DNA of 64,000 nt from VAZQ01 sp963841705 (GCA_963841705.1 CAWJDY010000014.1:1-64000); one strand, 5' to 3'. Shown: positions 1 through 10,090, counted from the first letter of the stretch. A program made the numbers and translations. Notes: generated from the letters alone by a model not told the origin.

Positions 1-1
1 A

Positions 2-223
2 ACTGCGAGGCCTACGGCGTACTCCTGTGTCGTCCTCTGGGGCAAGCATGATCCCTCGTTCGATATCAGCGAGCCGGAACGTTACCGCCAAGGACGGCCG
101 AAGGCGGGGGTCTATGTCCTTGACCCAGGGCACTTCGCCCTTGATACCAAGGCCGACGAGATTTCGGTGCTGCTGCGGGAGTTCACGGAAGGCGCAGAAG
201 TAAAACGGGAAGGAGGGAAGCCA
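2..223 (+). pseudogene. alpha/beta hydrolase, 3' end only
   Basis: The window opens inside a gene. The reading frame contains WGKHDPSF and, about 25 residues on, GHFALDTKADEI, which are the acid and histidine regions typical of alpha/beta hydrolases (haloalkane dehalogenase or epoxide hydrolase type). The frame has no stop before the MOSC start codon and runs into it in frame. A TAA at 201-203, in a frame one base away, looks like the natural end, so a 1-base indel probably lies just upstream. The substrate cannot be inferred from this piece. Confidence 0.5.
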
Positions 224-849
224 ATGGCGACTACCGGAGGAAAGGTTCTCTCGGTCAACGTCGGTACCGTCGGGAGTTCGAATACAGCGGTCGCCCTGCC
301 AAGAGTGCTATCTGGAAATCACCTGTCGCCGGTCGGATCGCAGCCCGAGGTGTAAATCTTGCCGGAGACGACCAGGCGGATCGCAAGGCACACGGGGGAC
401 CCGATAAAGTGGTCTACGCATACGCCGTTGAAGACGCACGGTGGTGGGAACAGGAGATCGGCCGATCGCTTGCATACGGTGAGTTTGGCGAGAATCTTAC
501 GACGGAAGGGATTGAGGTGAACGATGCGCTCGTCGGAGAGCGTTGGCAGGTCGGAACCATTGTTCTTGAGGTTTCCGAGCCGCGCATACCTTGCTGGCGG
601 CTTGGAGTTCGGATGAACGACAAGATGTTTCCGCGCCGCTTCACCGAGGCGTTGCGACCGGGGCCTTACTTCCGAATAGTCGTCGAGGGTGATGTGGGGG
701 CCGGAGATCGGATCCGGGTAGTCGAGAGACCCGATCATGATCTCACCATCCGAGATGTATTTCGCATCTACACCCGTGATCGCGATGAAGTCGAACGGTT
801 GCTTGCGGTTCCCCGAGATGTCCGCGAGCTGGAGGAGGTGGGCGGGTGA
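224..849 (+). pseudogene. MOSC domain protein (YiiM-like), frameshifted
   Basis: The ATG at 224 follows a strong AGGAGG at 211-216. The protein begins MATTGGKVLSVNVGTV. Near 272 one base appears missing, because the family continuation REFEYSGRPAKSAIWKSPV is found in the next frame and then stays open to the stop at 849. MOSC hallmarks follow: HGGPDKVVYAYA, FGENLTTEGI and the conserved cysteine in RIPCWRLG. MOSC proteins bind molybdenum cofactor or a sulfurated metal; YiiM relatives reduce N-hydroxylated base analogues. The intact product would be about 208 residues. As written it is broken near residue 16, although a downstream GTG at 409 could give a truncated product. A sequencing error is the alternative explanation. 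Confidence 0.75.
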
Positions 850-938
850 TTTGCTTCAAAGGAAAAAAGGCCGTTCCCTGGACACGAGCAAACCGGGATG
901 CTGCTAGCCAAACCAGCCGCGCTGCGTGAGTGAAAGCT

Positions 939-1139
939 TCACGTCGGTTCGACTGCTTTCCCCGTCGCGCCTTCCATTCGGCCGATTTCCTTTAGTTTAT
1001 TTTGCAAGCTCAACCGGTCGAGCGACCGCAGCGGCAGCGACGTGAAAATACCGATGCGTTGGTTGAGCATCCGATAAGTGTCTTTGAAGGCGAGCGCGAT
1101 TTCGGCCGGTAAGCCCGTGGCTTCGGCGGGATCGGGCCC
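939..1139 (-). pseudogene. arsenate reductase (low-molecular-weight phosphatase type), C-terminal remnant
   Basis: From about 1139 down to the stop at 939 the minus strand encodes GPDPAEATG, then AFKDTYRMLNQRIGIF, SLPLRSLDRLSLQ and a GATGKA tail. This is the C-terminal third of ArsC-like proteins of the tyrosine-phosphatase fold, which reduce arsenate to arsenite. The N-terminal CX5R catalytic loop is absent. Sequence upstream of 1139 stays open but shows no family resemblance. This is a 3' relic with no promoter or start of its own, lying between two other damaged genes. Confidence 0.6.
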
Positions 1140-1810
1140 CAAAAAGTCTTTTTGACCCGTGATCAAAATTTCTTTTGGCTGTACACCCGACCCTTCGTGT
1201 AAAGATGTGGGGGACCTCATCGCCTGAAGATATACTCGCTGGCGACCCCGGTAACGTGATTGAGGCCACATCGACCGGCGGTCGGCGGTCGGATTACCCT
1301 CCGTGGGTGGCTCGGCCTAATGTGAAGTGCGGACGCGTTGTGTTATGACCGCTCTTGAATGAGGACCGGACTGAGATTTGGCTGTCAGGGGGCATCGGCC
1401 TTTTCTTGGTTTCTTCGTATCAGGCCGAAGCCCGTTCTCCATGCAATGATCGCCCTTCAAAGTAAAACCAACAAACCAGCGAAGCGCGCTGTCGCTGCTG
1501 CTCTGGAGGGTGCGATGGTGATGTGGTGTTCAGAGTTTGGGTTTGGGTCGACTTAAGCCTGCCAGGTCGATTGGCATGTTTGACGCACTCGGAGCGCACG
1601 GGTTTCGGTACGACTGGCAAGAGCGAAATGGTGTGATGGTTTGATGGAAGATGGCGTCGGCATCCTCACGCACGCGCGACCAAATCCGCAGCCGGTGAAA
1701 GCTGACATAAGAGCTCAGAAGGTGGGTTCGGGGTTTGACCTGAGTGGAATTCGGCGCCTCTCTGAGTTCCTGGGCGTAATGCTCGCTGTTTGCAGCGCGG
1801 AGTTGCCCAA
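1140..1810. other. 670 bp with no recognisable gene
   Basis: Short open frames occur on both strands but none resembles a known family or has a convincing ribosome binding site. This is the region downstream of the decayed kinase gene. Confidence 0.5.
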
Positions 1811-2880
1811 TCAAGATGAAATATCTGCGTGGGCGGGTAGCGTGAATTCAAATATGGCGCCACGGGGCGCGTTTGCGCTCGCCCACAATCGTCCCTGATG
1901 AGCTTCGATAATCGAACGGCAGATCGACAGCCCCATTCCCAAGCCGCCGGGCTTGGTCGTGTAGAAGGACTCGAACAAACGGTCGGCGCTCTCGGGGCCA
2001 GCCTGGACCCGAATTGCGCACGGCGACAAGCACGCCTTCCGATTCGCTTCTTCCGGGTGCCGATCAGCAATTCTCGGGCCCTCGCCGATTCCGCTCATCG
2101 CCTCGATGGCGTTGATCAACAAATTGAGAATCACTTGTTGCAGTTGCACCCGATCGCCCTGGACGGCTGGCAGGCTCTCCGCCAGCTGCATCTCCACCGA
2201 AATGGCGTTCTTCACCATTTCGTTCCGGGTCAATGCTATGACTTGTAGTACGGCTTCGTTGATCTCGACTTTATCTTTCCGTGGAGGCGCCTTTTTGACG
2301 AGGGCGCGTATGCGGTCGATGACCTCGCCGGCTCGAATGCCGGCCTCCACGATTAGGCCGAAGGCCCGCCGGGCTTCCTCCAGATTTGGCGACTGGCGAC
2401 CGAGCCAATTCAAACCGGCGTTGGCGTAAGTGATTGCCGCTCCAATCGGCTGATTGATTTCATGGGCAATCGAAGCCGTTAGGTGCCCCATCGTTGCGAC
2501 GCGGTTCGCGTGTGCGAGTTCCGTCTGTACCTGTGTGTATGCCCGCTCGGCTCTCTTCCGATCGGTCAGGTCGAGCACAAAACCGACGCCCTCATGTGAC
2601 CTCTCCTCGAAGACGGTAGCACCGACCAGGACCGGCGCGTGGCTGCCATCTTTCCGGAAATATTCTTTCTCATACGGTTGAGCAGTTCCAGTCATCTCTA
2701 GCTGTTCTACCCGGTGATCGTCGGCACTGCGCCATTCGGGAGGTGTCAAATCCCGCCAGTTCAAACGGCCAGCGATGAGATCGCCGCGGTCATACCCTAT
2801 GATGCGCAGATAAGCTTCGTTGGCATCAATGATCCGACCGTCAGCATGCCACATGAAGATCCCTATGATGTTCGAGTTCG
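1811..2880 (-). pseudogene. segment 6: PAS domain and histidine kinase
   Basis: The frame starts at SNIIGIFMWHADG (PAS) and continues through EKEYFRKDGSHAPVLVG, the H-box SIAHEINQPIGA with the phospho-accepting histidine, and the N-box NLLINAIEAM. The D/G1 region is scrambled: LLIGTRK, then VLVAVRNSGPG, then ESADRLFESFYTTK lie in three different frames between about 2070 and 1975, before the G2 box GLGMGLSICRSI. An in-frame product from the internal ATG at 2854 would lack the ATP-lid aspartate motif. Confidence 0.8.
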
Positions 2881-3275
2881 ACTAACCGTCTTATCTTCGC
2901 TTCCCGGTCCTGTAGATCATCATAGAGACGTATGTTCTCCAATGAGATCGCCGCCTCGGACGCCAAGAGTTTGAGCACGACGATGCATTGGGCGTGAAGA
3001 CGCTTATGGCCAGGTTGTTCTCGAGGTAAAGCACTCCAACCAGTCTGGCTTCCTTGAGCAAGGGCAGGCAGAGAATTGAACGTGCGTGATGCCGACGAAT
3101 GTAGTCATCGGCGGAAAACTGCTTCTCCCCTGACGCATCGTGCAGAAGAACGCTCTCCTTCGTCCGGACGACGTAATGCAGCACCGACATGGAGATCCAC
3201 GGCGGTCACGCTCGTTTGCCGCGGACCGACTGCCACCATCAATGCCTGTCGTGGCTTCCGCCGCGATCCGTACTG
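2881..3275 (-). pseudogene. segment 5: GAF domain
   Basis: In successive frames the sequence gives TTGIDG, RQTSVTAVDL, SVLHYVVRTKESVLLHDA and ARSILCLPLLKEARLVGVLY, which is the GAF core. Frame breaks lie near 3240, 3205 and 2985. After the last break the frame reads VLKLLASEAAISLENIRLYD, then breaks again near 2880 before the PAS domain. Confidence 0.7.
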
Positions 3276-4919
3276 GTCACCTTGCGAAAGAATCAAAAGG
3301 CCCCGCTCGGCACCAGCGTGTTCGATTGCGGCGCGCATGACGGTGTCGATCAGTTTTTCCAAGACGATCTCGCCCGATACCGCCTGCGACACGTTTATTA
3401 CCCTCGCGATGTCTAGGTGTTCGATCGATGTCAGAATTGTACTTGTCGCATCGGACGGCAGCTTTTCGTGTCTGATGTGCGGGTAAAGGTTGTCGAGTTG
3501 CCGTACCTTGCCATCGGCTCCCCATTGCAGATAGCAGTCGCGGGCGTCCTGCAAATACGTATGTGCGATCTTCTCGAAGCCGCGTGCCATATAGAAACGC
3601 GCAGCAAGGTCGTTGGCGAGTGCCTCATTGTGGATAAAGCCGTGTGCTTGTGCCGAGCGGATGGCCTGCTCGTAGAGCCGCTCTGCATCGAGCTCGCGGC
3701 GTTCGATGCGGGCGATCTCCGCACCGACGAGAGCTGTGCGATTGTCGAAATTCTCCGGGCAGTTCTCCGCCCATATTTGGAGTTGCTTTTGGCGGGCTGC
3801 CAAACCCTCGAAATGCAGTTGTCTCACCTCGGGAGAAGATGCCGAATCCCAGCATGCCGCGCGGCACAAACCATCGTACAAGTGATACTCCGCCATTTCG
3901 AAATTGGATGGTGCTGTCCAAACTAGTCGTTTCGCTTTCTCTGAGGCATCGAGAGCGGAGGCATAATCCCCGGCAAGGAACCGGGCTTGCAACTTTCGGA
4001 TCCAGTAAAAGCACTCGGGTTGCGCCAGTGCCGGGTCACTCGACAAATGGCACTCAAACCGACTTTCCTCAAAATTTCCATCGTCAAATGAGCCGAATTT
4101 CTCTGTCGAACCACGGAGGGTCCGGATAAGTGCTAACTGCACGGCGATGAGGTCAATGACGAGACCAAATCGAGCCTTCTTCGCGAACTCAAGGCCACTC
4201 TCGGCTTCGCGTTGCACCTCCACGAGCGGATCTCCCGCTGCTAGAAGGTTTGTGTTCAGGTTGACGCAGCTGTACGCTGCAAAACAGAGGTCGCCGATCT
4301 CATTGGCGGCCGCGAACGTCCGATGTACCAGGTCGCGGCCGGCCCGAACATGTTTTGTCCATGGCATCACGTGACTTCCGAAGACCATAGAGGTCCTGGC
4401 CTGGAAGCGCTTTAGGCCGCGTTTTTCAACTAGTTCATGCCCGAGGCGCCCAATTTGAAATCCGGCCCTGTAGTTGGAGAAGTGCGGTCCTGCTACTTGA
4501 CCAAACCATACATAGGCAACACATGAAGCGTCGCTGTTGCCCCCCTCGATGCTGAGATTGATCGCCCTGCAGATAGCTAGAGAAAGAAGGTTCGCATCCG
4601 TAAACAATACCGGTGGAAAGACCTTGGTCAGAACATCCATTGTCGCGAGGGATACTGGGTCGCTCATCAAGGGTAGCTCAATGAGCTGCTCGATCGTACG
4701 GCTTCCAAGCTGCGACCAGATTCGCTCGTATTCGCGCCACCCTTCCTCTTCAGTCGGGTGGGCTGACCATTCAATGCCCAGATGTCGGAGGTAATCAAGA
4801 CAGACAGCCACCGCGCGATCCATCTCATCCACGATAGTGTACGAGTCCACACGTAAACAAGTGACGGTTGCAAGTTCGAGAGTGCTCGTGGCGCGGGATG
4901 AAAGCATAGCCAACCGATT
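3276..4919 (-). pseudogene. segment 4: long helical linker up to the GAF domain
   Basis: This is the longest unbroken piece, about 548 residues. It runs from RLAMLSSRAT to the beginning of the GAF domain (VLEKLIDTVMRAAIEHAGAE, GLLIL). It contains repeated amphipathic helices without a catalytic motif. The frame fails at SQGDQY near 3274, followed by two more frame changes within 70 bases. Confidence 0.75.
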
Positions 4920-5337
4920 TCTGCGGCCGCGGATTGGCCAATCAAGAACTCGCATTCCGCCCGCTGCAATTCCAGAGAGAACATGAGCTCATGTCGGCGC
5001 TCCCAAGATTCGCCCACCAATAGTGCTGCACCAGCCGTCAGATAGTTGAGCGCTGAGGTGTAGGCGGTGGAGGCCTTGGCGCGCTTGCCCGCAATTAGAT
5101 TGAGCTCGGCCAGTTGCTCACGTTCATCTTGTGAAGTGATCAAGGTCGCGGCTCGGTTGAGCTGATTGACGATCTCGAAGATCGCCTCGTCTCGCTTCTC
5201 TGGAGGGGTGTGCGACACGAGAAGGCGCCCTATGCGCAGATGGACCGCGGCGCGCGATGCCTCCGGGATCAGCGAATACGCTGCCTCCTGGACACGGTCA
5301 TGGAGAAATCGATAGGCATGATCGGCAGAGAGAACGA
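4920..5337 (-). pseudogene. segment 3: ATPase-proximal helical region
   Basis: This carries DRVQEAAYSLIPEA through ECEFLIGQSAAAE, a helical, TPR-like stretch that follows the ATPase in this family. The continuation NRLAMLSSRATSTLEL is one base out of frame; an A is probably missing from the run at 4918-4920. Confidence 0.75.
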
Positions 5338-6751
5338 GCCCGCCTGGACCGCTTCGCGCAAGACGCCGTGCATTTCCTCTTCTGAATCCTCATAAACCAT
5401 CGTGAGTAGCGCAAAGTCCGCGCTATTGCCGAGGCAGGCAAGCTGCTGCAATGCGTTCTGGGTTTCGTTCGGCAGACGGCTGAGCTTCCCGACCATGAAG
5501 TCCACCACGTTGTCGGTGTACCCCTTGGCGTGAATCCGTTGGAGGTCCCAAGACCATCGAGCTTCGCGGTAATCGAAGTTGAGTAAGCCGTCTTCAGCAA
5601 GCGAGGACAGGAACTGAATGGCAAAGAATGGATTGCCCGCGGTCTTCTCGTGCAGCAGGCGCGCCAGAGAGGTGACTCTCTCCGGCTCGCAGCGAAGAGA
5701 ATCCCCAATCAACTGTTCCAGGTCCTCGCGGGCCAGCGGCGCAAGGACGATCTCCTGCACTGCCGCTCCAGCTCGGCGAATCGCTTCGACCCTGCGCATC
5801 AGCGGATGGGTGGAATCGACTTCGTTGTCTCGGTAAGCACCAATCAGCATCAGGTGCCGCATATCCGGCTGAGTCAGCAGGTCATCGAGCACATCGAGCG
5901 TTGCCGCATCGAGCCATTGCAAATCGTCGAGGAAGAGAGCCAGCGGATGCTCCGGTCGCGCGAATACGCCGATGAATCGTCGGTAGACCAGCTGGAACCG
6001 GCGCTGTGCGTCCTGTGGCGGAAGAACAGGCACCGGCGGCTGTTCTCCTATGATGAGCTTCAGGTCGGGGACGAGGTCCACAATGAGCAGTGCGTTCGGG
6101 CCTAACGCCTGACGGAAGGCGTCGCGCCAGATGCGCAACTCGGCTTCGCTCTTACTCAGAAGCGGACGGACAAGGCTCTGAAACGCTTGCACCAAACTGG
6201 CATAAGGGATGTCACGCTTATACTGGTCGAACTTGCCCGAGGCAAAAAGGCCACGCGGCGGACCGAGCACGTTGTGCAGCTCATTGACAACAGAGGACTT
6301 GCCGATTCCAGAATAACCAGAGACGAGCACCAATTCCGGCATGCCACTCGCTACGACGCGGTCGAAGGAGGCGAGCAGCGCATGGGTTTCGGCTGCTCGC
6401 CCATACAGTTTCTCAGGAATCAGTAGCCGGTCTGGCGTGTCGTGTACGCCAAGCGCAAATGGGTCGATGCGGCCTTGACACTCCCATTCGGCAAGACAAT
6501 GCCGAAGATCACTCTCAACGCCGACGGCAGTCTGGTAACGCTCCTCCGCCGTCTTGGCGAGCAGCTTCATAATGATCTGCGAGACTGGGGCCGGGACATT
6601 CTCCAGCCGCTCGTTGGGCGCCACGGGCCTTCTGGCGATATGGCAGTGGACCAACTCCATGGGATCGGCAGCCGTAAACGGCAAAGAGCCGGTGAGCATT
6701 TCGTAAAGCGTTACGCCAAGGGCGTAGAGATCGCTGCGGGAATCGATCGAC
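5338..6751 (-). pseudogene. segment 2: kinase C-lobe and AAA/STAND ATPase
   Basis: The frame gives YEMLTGSLPF of the kinase C-lobe, then LYGRAAETHALL, Walker A GYSGIGKSS and Walker B LALFLDDLQWLD, as in MalT-like predictive ATPases. It ends correctly at LREAVQAG. One base is then missing near 5338, because the family text HDRVQEAAYSLIPEASRA continues in the next frame. Confidence 0.8.
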
Positions 6752-7324
6752 GCGGTTCATCCGTCCGGTCTGTTCGGGCGCCATGTAGGCGAGCGTCCCC
6801 GCAATCAACTCGGGCGGATCGGGCGCCTGGCGCTCGCGCGGCATGCGCGAAACAAGGCCAAACCCGGTGAGCCGCACGCGCGCGTTCGCGCGGTTGACCA
6901 CGATATTGGTCGGCTTGATGTCCTTGTGGACGAGGCCGCGCTGGTGAAGCTTGCTCATAGCCGTGGCGATAGCGATTGCGAGGCGCAAGAAGCTCCCCAC
7001 GTCCATGGGCGCGCCAAGCAGCCGGTCGAGCGGGTCGCCGTCCGCATCCTCGAGCACCAGCATGGTCCGACCGCGCTCGCGCACGAGCTCCAATGGTCGC
7101 ACCGCCCACGTGCTGTCGAGCTCGTCCTTCAACCCATATTCGTGAGCGAGGCGATCAAGGCAGCTCGGGGTGGGATGCTTCGAGGCGGGAACCACGACAA
7201 GCACGGCGGTCCGGGCGCCGTCATCCGCCTCGCGCCAAGCTCTGCAGAAGACGCGCTCGCCATCCTCCCACAAGATCGGGAGATCACTATCCTCATCTGC
7301 GCTAAATCGAGAGGATGGGTTCAA
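6752..7324 (-). pseudogene. segment 1: serine/threonine kinase domain
   Basis: The start is ATG at 7324 (MNPSSRFSADED). The catalytic loop is HKDIKPTN, with Lys in place of the usual Arg, and the magnesium motif reads TGFG where most kinases have DFG. The TGFG form also occurs in this family, so it may not mean inactivity. The frame is right up to MAPEQTGRMNR. One extra base near 6752 then throws it out; the normal continuation lies in the neighbouring frame. Confidence 0.75.
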
Positions 7325-7885
7325 TTGCCGGACTCCGCCGCCAAGCCGATCGCGCTATTTGGCTGAGAAGAAACCTACCGTTCGTCCGCGTCGGCTGGCC
7401 AGCTGCGCTCGAAAAGTAATCTATCACTCTCCGTGCTCGAATAAAGTAACGCGCGCCGTACGCCATAACTGCACCGGTATGCGTGGCGGTGGTTGGCTTT
7501 TGGCCGATTTAAGTCGGACGCTGTCATCGGCGTGTCATCATACTCCCTCCGATCATGAGGTCTTTGCGGGCCAAAGGCGACACGCGGTATTTGAGCGCGG
7601 CGGGCCATGAAGGACGGACGGTGGGGCTAGCTCGCCGGAGACGCGTGGCCGGCGACAAGCAGGCCGAAGAATAGCGAAAATAGCAAAGCCAACAGGATCG
7701 AAACTATGAAAGGTCCCGCGGAATCTGGACAAATCTGTTCGGTGGGTCGAAGAAAAGTAGCGAAAAAAATAGCGAAAAATAAGCGTTGCTATGCCAACAC
7801 CTTGCGACCCCGCTCAAGGATGCTGTTGAAGGTGATGAAGGGGGGTTAGGGGGGTCATTACCCCCTGGGTCGCGCTACAGAATTC
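7325..7885. other. 560 bp upstream of the decayed kinase; AGCGAAAA-rich stretch
   Basis: No gene recognised. Between about 7668 and 7785 the plus strand carries several imperfect copies of a short AATAGCGAAAA motif. A G-rich run (GGGGGGTTAGGGGGG) lies at about 7840. This low-complexity sequence sits immediately before the modular repeat region. Confidence 0.4.
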
Positions 7886-8272
7886 GTGGCCCAGGCCGGC
7901 GATGCAGAGGAGCCGCACGCGGGATGGCCCATCGACAAGTGGGGTTGGAGCTTGCGCACGCTGTACGTCGATCTCGCTCGACTGCAAGAAATAGTTGGTG
8001 ATGAAGTACGTAATACGACACAGATCCCTAGTCTCGCTGGGCCGATCATTCGCGACAGGCATTTCAACTCAATTCTCTATAAAGTCCATGCCGGCTCGGA
8101 AGACGCCTGGCCGCCGTTGGAGCGCGAAGAACGCTTTTCCCAATTCGTCGCGTGGCTATTCGCATATCATACGCGGAGCGTTCTGCACCTACCGAAAGCC
8201 GGCCGCGAGGACAAAGCAATCCGATTGGCTCGAGAATTCCTCGACTGCCACCTGGATGAGAAGGTGCATCTA
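7886..8272 (+). pseudogene. AraC-family regulator fragment (ligand-binding domain only)
   Basis: The frame contains WGWSLRTLYVDLARLQEIVG, then ERFSQFVAWLFAYHTRS and AREFLDCHLDEKV. This matches the end of the AraC N-terminal cupin-like domain and the linker just before the two helix-turn-helix motifs. At 8273 the coding sequence stops abruptly and repeat copy A1 begins, so the whole DNA-binding domain is missing. The 5' end also lacks the first part of the sensory domain. It cannot act as a regulator as it stands. Confidence 0.6.
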
Positions 8273-8486
8273 TTCGGAATTGGGTTCGTTCTGGTCAAGC
8301 TCCTGGCGCGGCTTTAAAGCGGGGCCTGTTGGTCGCAGTAGGCTCCGACGGCGACGACCTGCGGCGGGCACCTCCGCAAGCGCCGCCCGCTGAAAATACA
8401 GCGGAAAAACAGCGGGTCCGGCAACACTCCGTTCGAGCGCTCCGTGCGACGAACCCGAGCCTCCTAGCGATCCGGGCGGCATCATA
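8273..8486 (+). repeat. modular repeat, copy A1 (A-core-C)
   Basis: This 214-bp unit is almost identical (one mismatch seen, C/A in module C) to 11427-11640. Module A is 8273-8350, core 8351-8426, module C 8427-8486. The core contains the nested palindrome CCCGCTG...CAGCGGG with CCGCTG/CAGCGG inside. Module A fuses directly to the end of the AraC fragment. Confidence 0.9.
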
Positions 8487-8791
8487 GCAGATGCCACCAA
8501 GCGCAGCGGGTTGCTTGCCGCCACCCACCAGTGTCATCGAAGCGCGGCTGCGAACATCAGCCCTGTGCAGGCAAATGGGAACCGGTGGTGACCGCCGTCG
8601 GTATCAAGCTCGACTGAGGTAAGGACCCTGCCAAAGGTGATCCCGGAGCCACCTCCCCATTCCCCCACCCCCGATAATGACTGAGCTGATTCGATTCTTG
8701 ATGGTGAGAAGCTGCGTCATGACAAGAACCATGCACGCTTGGCGCAAAGCCAACGCATATGTGCGATCCGGCTAACATGACACCGACGAGA
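8487..8791. other. 305 bp between repeats, no recognisable gene
   Basis: No convincing reading frame or family match on either strand. It lies between repeat copy A1 and the short core copy that starts at 8792. Confidence 0.4.
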
Positions 8792-8879
8792 CCGCCCGCT
8801 GAAAATACAGCGGAAAAACAGCGGGTCCGGCAACACTCCGTTCGAGCGCTCAGTGCGACGAACCCGAGCCTCCTAGCGA
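8792..8879 (+). repeat. modular repeat, partial copy P (3' half of core + module C)
   Basis: This copy begins inside the core at CCGCCCGCTG and runs through GGCAACA into module C, ending at CCTCCTAGCGA. There is no module A or B on its left. Its right end joins the RibD-type fragment. Confidence 0.85.
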
Positions 8880-9101
8880 GGGCTGAAGGCTCAGCTCGTT
8901 GGGGAGATTGCAGTTGCCGGACCAGACCTGGCAAGAAGCCTAACCGACCTTGGTCTTATTGATGAGTATCAACTCTACTTCCGCCCCTTCGTGCTTGGTC
9001 ACGGCACGCCATTCTTCGCCGGCCCCCGGCCGCCGCTGCGCCTTGTGGCCAGCGATATAATTAGCGATGACACGATCAGGTTGACGTACGTTCCTGCTTA
9101 A
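8880..9101 (+). pseudogene. RibD C-terminal / dihydrofolate-reductase-like fragment
   Basis: The frame from 8880 reads LKAQLVGEIAVAGPDLA, LGLIDEYQLYFRPFVLGHG, PFFAGPRPPLRLV and IRLTYVPA before TAA at 9099-9101. This is the C-terminal third of the dihydrofolate-reductase family protein with a RibD_C domain (NADPH-dependent reductase). The N-terminal two thirds are missing, and the break coincides with the right end of repeat copy P. Confidence 0.7.
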
Positions 9102-9355
9102 TCACGCAACTCGCCCGACGGACTGCGCCGACGCGTCAGGTCCGCCTTGGGTCGAACACAGACTAGCCCAGAACGGGGTGGTTCATGATCGCCACGCAGC
9201 GGCGGTCATTGCGTGGGAGGTATTGAGGCGGGACAGCGATTTCAACCACATTTCGTCTTGTGGCGACATGTCCTGGGCTCCTTTTCAACAGTTACTTGGA
9301 TTTAGCAGTCAAGTTGACGCAACTCGCTCAATTGGAACCGCCACAACTCGGCTGG
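9102..9355. other. possible DUF6499-like fragment, otherwise no gene
   Basis: A plus-strand frame around 9195-9245 gives AAVIAWEVLRRDSDFN. This weakly recalls the N-terminal AWE-LRR motif of small transcription-regulator-domain proteins seen near mobile elements in this order. It has no start, and the frame continues into unrelated sequence. Confidence 0.25.
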
Positions 9356-9568
9356 TTACGCTCCGCGCCCGCCGGTGCGGCTCTGGTGCCTCAGCCGTGT
9401 GGAGCGGGTGCCAAAAATATGCGGCGTTGCCCTTGCCAGAGTGCTGTCGTCGACGCTGGGTGTGCCGCTGCCGGCGACGACCCAATCCGGTGCGAGGATC
9501 GGCATCGCCAGGCCGAACGCCGCTATGCTCTGGCTTTGCAGCGCGTTGGAGACTGAGGTCGGATCCAT
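9356..9568 (-). CDS. small hypothetical protein, 70 aa
   Basis: The ATG at 9568 is preceded by GGGAGGG at a good distance. The product begins MDPTSVSNALQSQSIAAFGL and has no recognised domain. It starts 17 bases after the stop of the fragment on its upstream side, as if the two were once an operon. The C-terminal part is Arg-rich and may be out of frame. It may be a remnant. Confidence 0.3.
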   Translation of the reverse strand: MDPTSVSNALQSQSIAAFGLAMPILAPDWVVAGSGTPSVDDSTLARATPHIFGTRSTRLRHQSRTGGRGA

Positions 9569-9584
9569 GGGTGTGCCCTCCCGC

Positions 9585-9743
9585 TCAGACGCTGATGCTT
9601 GGGAAGCTTGTGCTGGATTGCCGACCGAGCGGGTCGGTCAGACGCAGCGTGTAGCTTCCGGGCGCGCCCGCGGGGACCAGTGCCGACAGGCTCCACTGGC
9701 CGGACGCGTCCGGCGCGGTGCGCGCGAGGGCGGGTTGTTAGGA
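9585..9743 (-). pseudogene. C-terminal fragment of an unknown protein, possibly Ig-like
   Basis: The frame gives APDASGQWSLSALVPAG, GSYTLRLTDPLGRQSST and a stop at 9585. This is the style of the last beta strands of an Ig-like or carbohydrate-binding repeat. A TAA lies in frame just upstream of 9743 and there is no start codon, so it is a 3' relic. No function can be assigned. Confidence 0.35.
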
Positions 9744-9838
9744 CAAACTGGCGCGGTGATGAAAGCGGGCTAGATGCGGCTCGCCTCCCGGTACCGGCTC
9801 GACGCCGCTCTCGATTGGTTGCATAGCGGCTGCTCCTC

Positions 9839-10090
9839 TCAGTGCACGCGAACGCCGCTGAACTCGATGACAAGCGCCCCGTCCGGTCTATCGAGCACCC
9901 TCCAGCCCGGTTCAATCGAGACCCACGTTCTCGCCTGTGGCGAGTTGGGCTCTCCGCGCTTGGCTATCGGCGTGCCGTCTACGATGATGAAAGGCCGACC
10001 CTCTTCGTCGAGGACCATCTCGCACCTTAGCGCTTGTCCCGTTTGTCCCGGCGCAGCATGCAGGCGCATGGGCTTGTGTTTCTTGACCAT
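9839..10090 (-). CDS. conserved-looking hypothetical protein, 83 aa
   Basis: The start ATG at 10090 is preceded by GGGAGGC, which favours it over an upstream in-frame ATG at 10153. The protein begins MVKKHKPMRLHAAPGQTG and contains a compact beta-rich core (EMVLDEEGRPFIIVDGTPI, then WVSIEPGWRVLDRPDG). It has no signal peptide or membrane segment. It is probably intact, in contrast to its neighbours. Function unknown. Confidence 0.5.
   Translation of the reverse strand: MVKKHKPMRLHAAPGQTGQALRCEMVLDEEGRPFIIVDGTPIAKRGEPNSPQARTWVSIEPGWRVLDRPDGALVIEFSGVRVH

Larger units (their letters stand above)
1811..7324 (-). pseudogene. trifunctional Ser/Thr kinase - AAA ATPase - GAF - PAS - histidine kinase, multiply frameshifted
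   Basis: Joining successive minus-strand frames reconstructs one protein of about 1,838 residues with the domain order of the bacterial trifunctional serine/threonine kinase / ATP-binding protein / sensor histidine kinase family. The order is: kinase domain (about 7324-6600), STAND/AAA ATPase with Walker A GYSGIGKSS, a long helical region, GAF (about 3300-2890), PAS, H-box IAHEINQP and HATPase. Frame changes are needed near 6752, 5338, 4919, 3274, 3240, 3205, 2985, 2880 and two or three between 2070 and 1975. Each restores family sequence by a 1-2 base change, so the gene decayed by small indels and not by deletion. The six segments are listed separately. No single segment could give the full signalling protein. 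Confidence 0.85.

Noticed and set aside
9178..9826. Several overlapping plus-strand frames of 75-160 codons
   Set aside because: Arg/Cys-rich, mutually overlapping and without ribosome binding sites or family resemblance. The minus strand has the more protein-like text.
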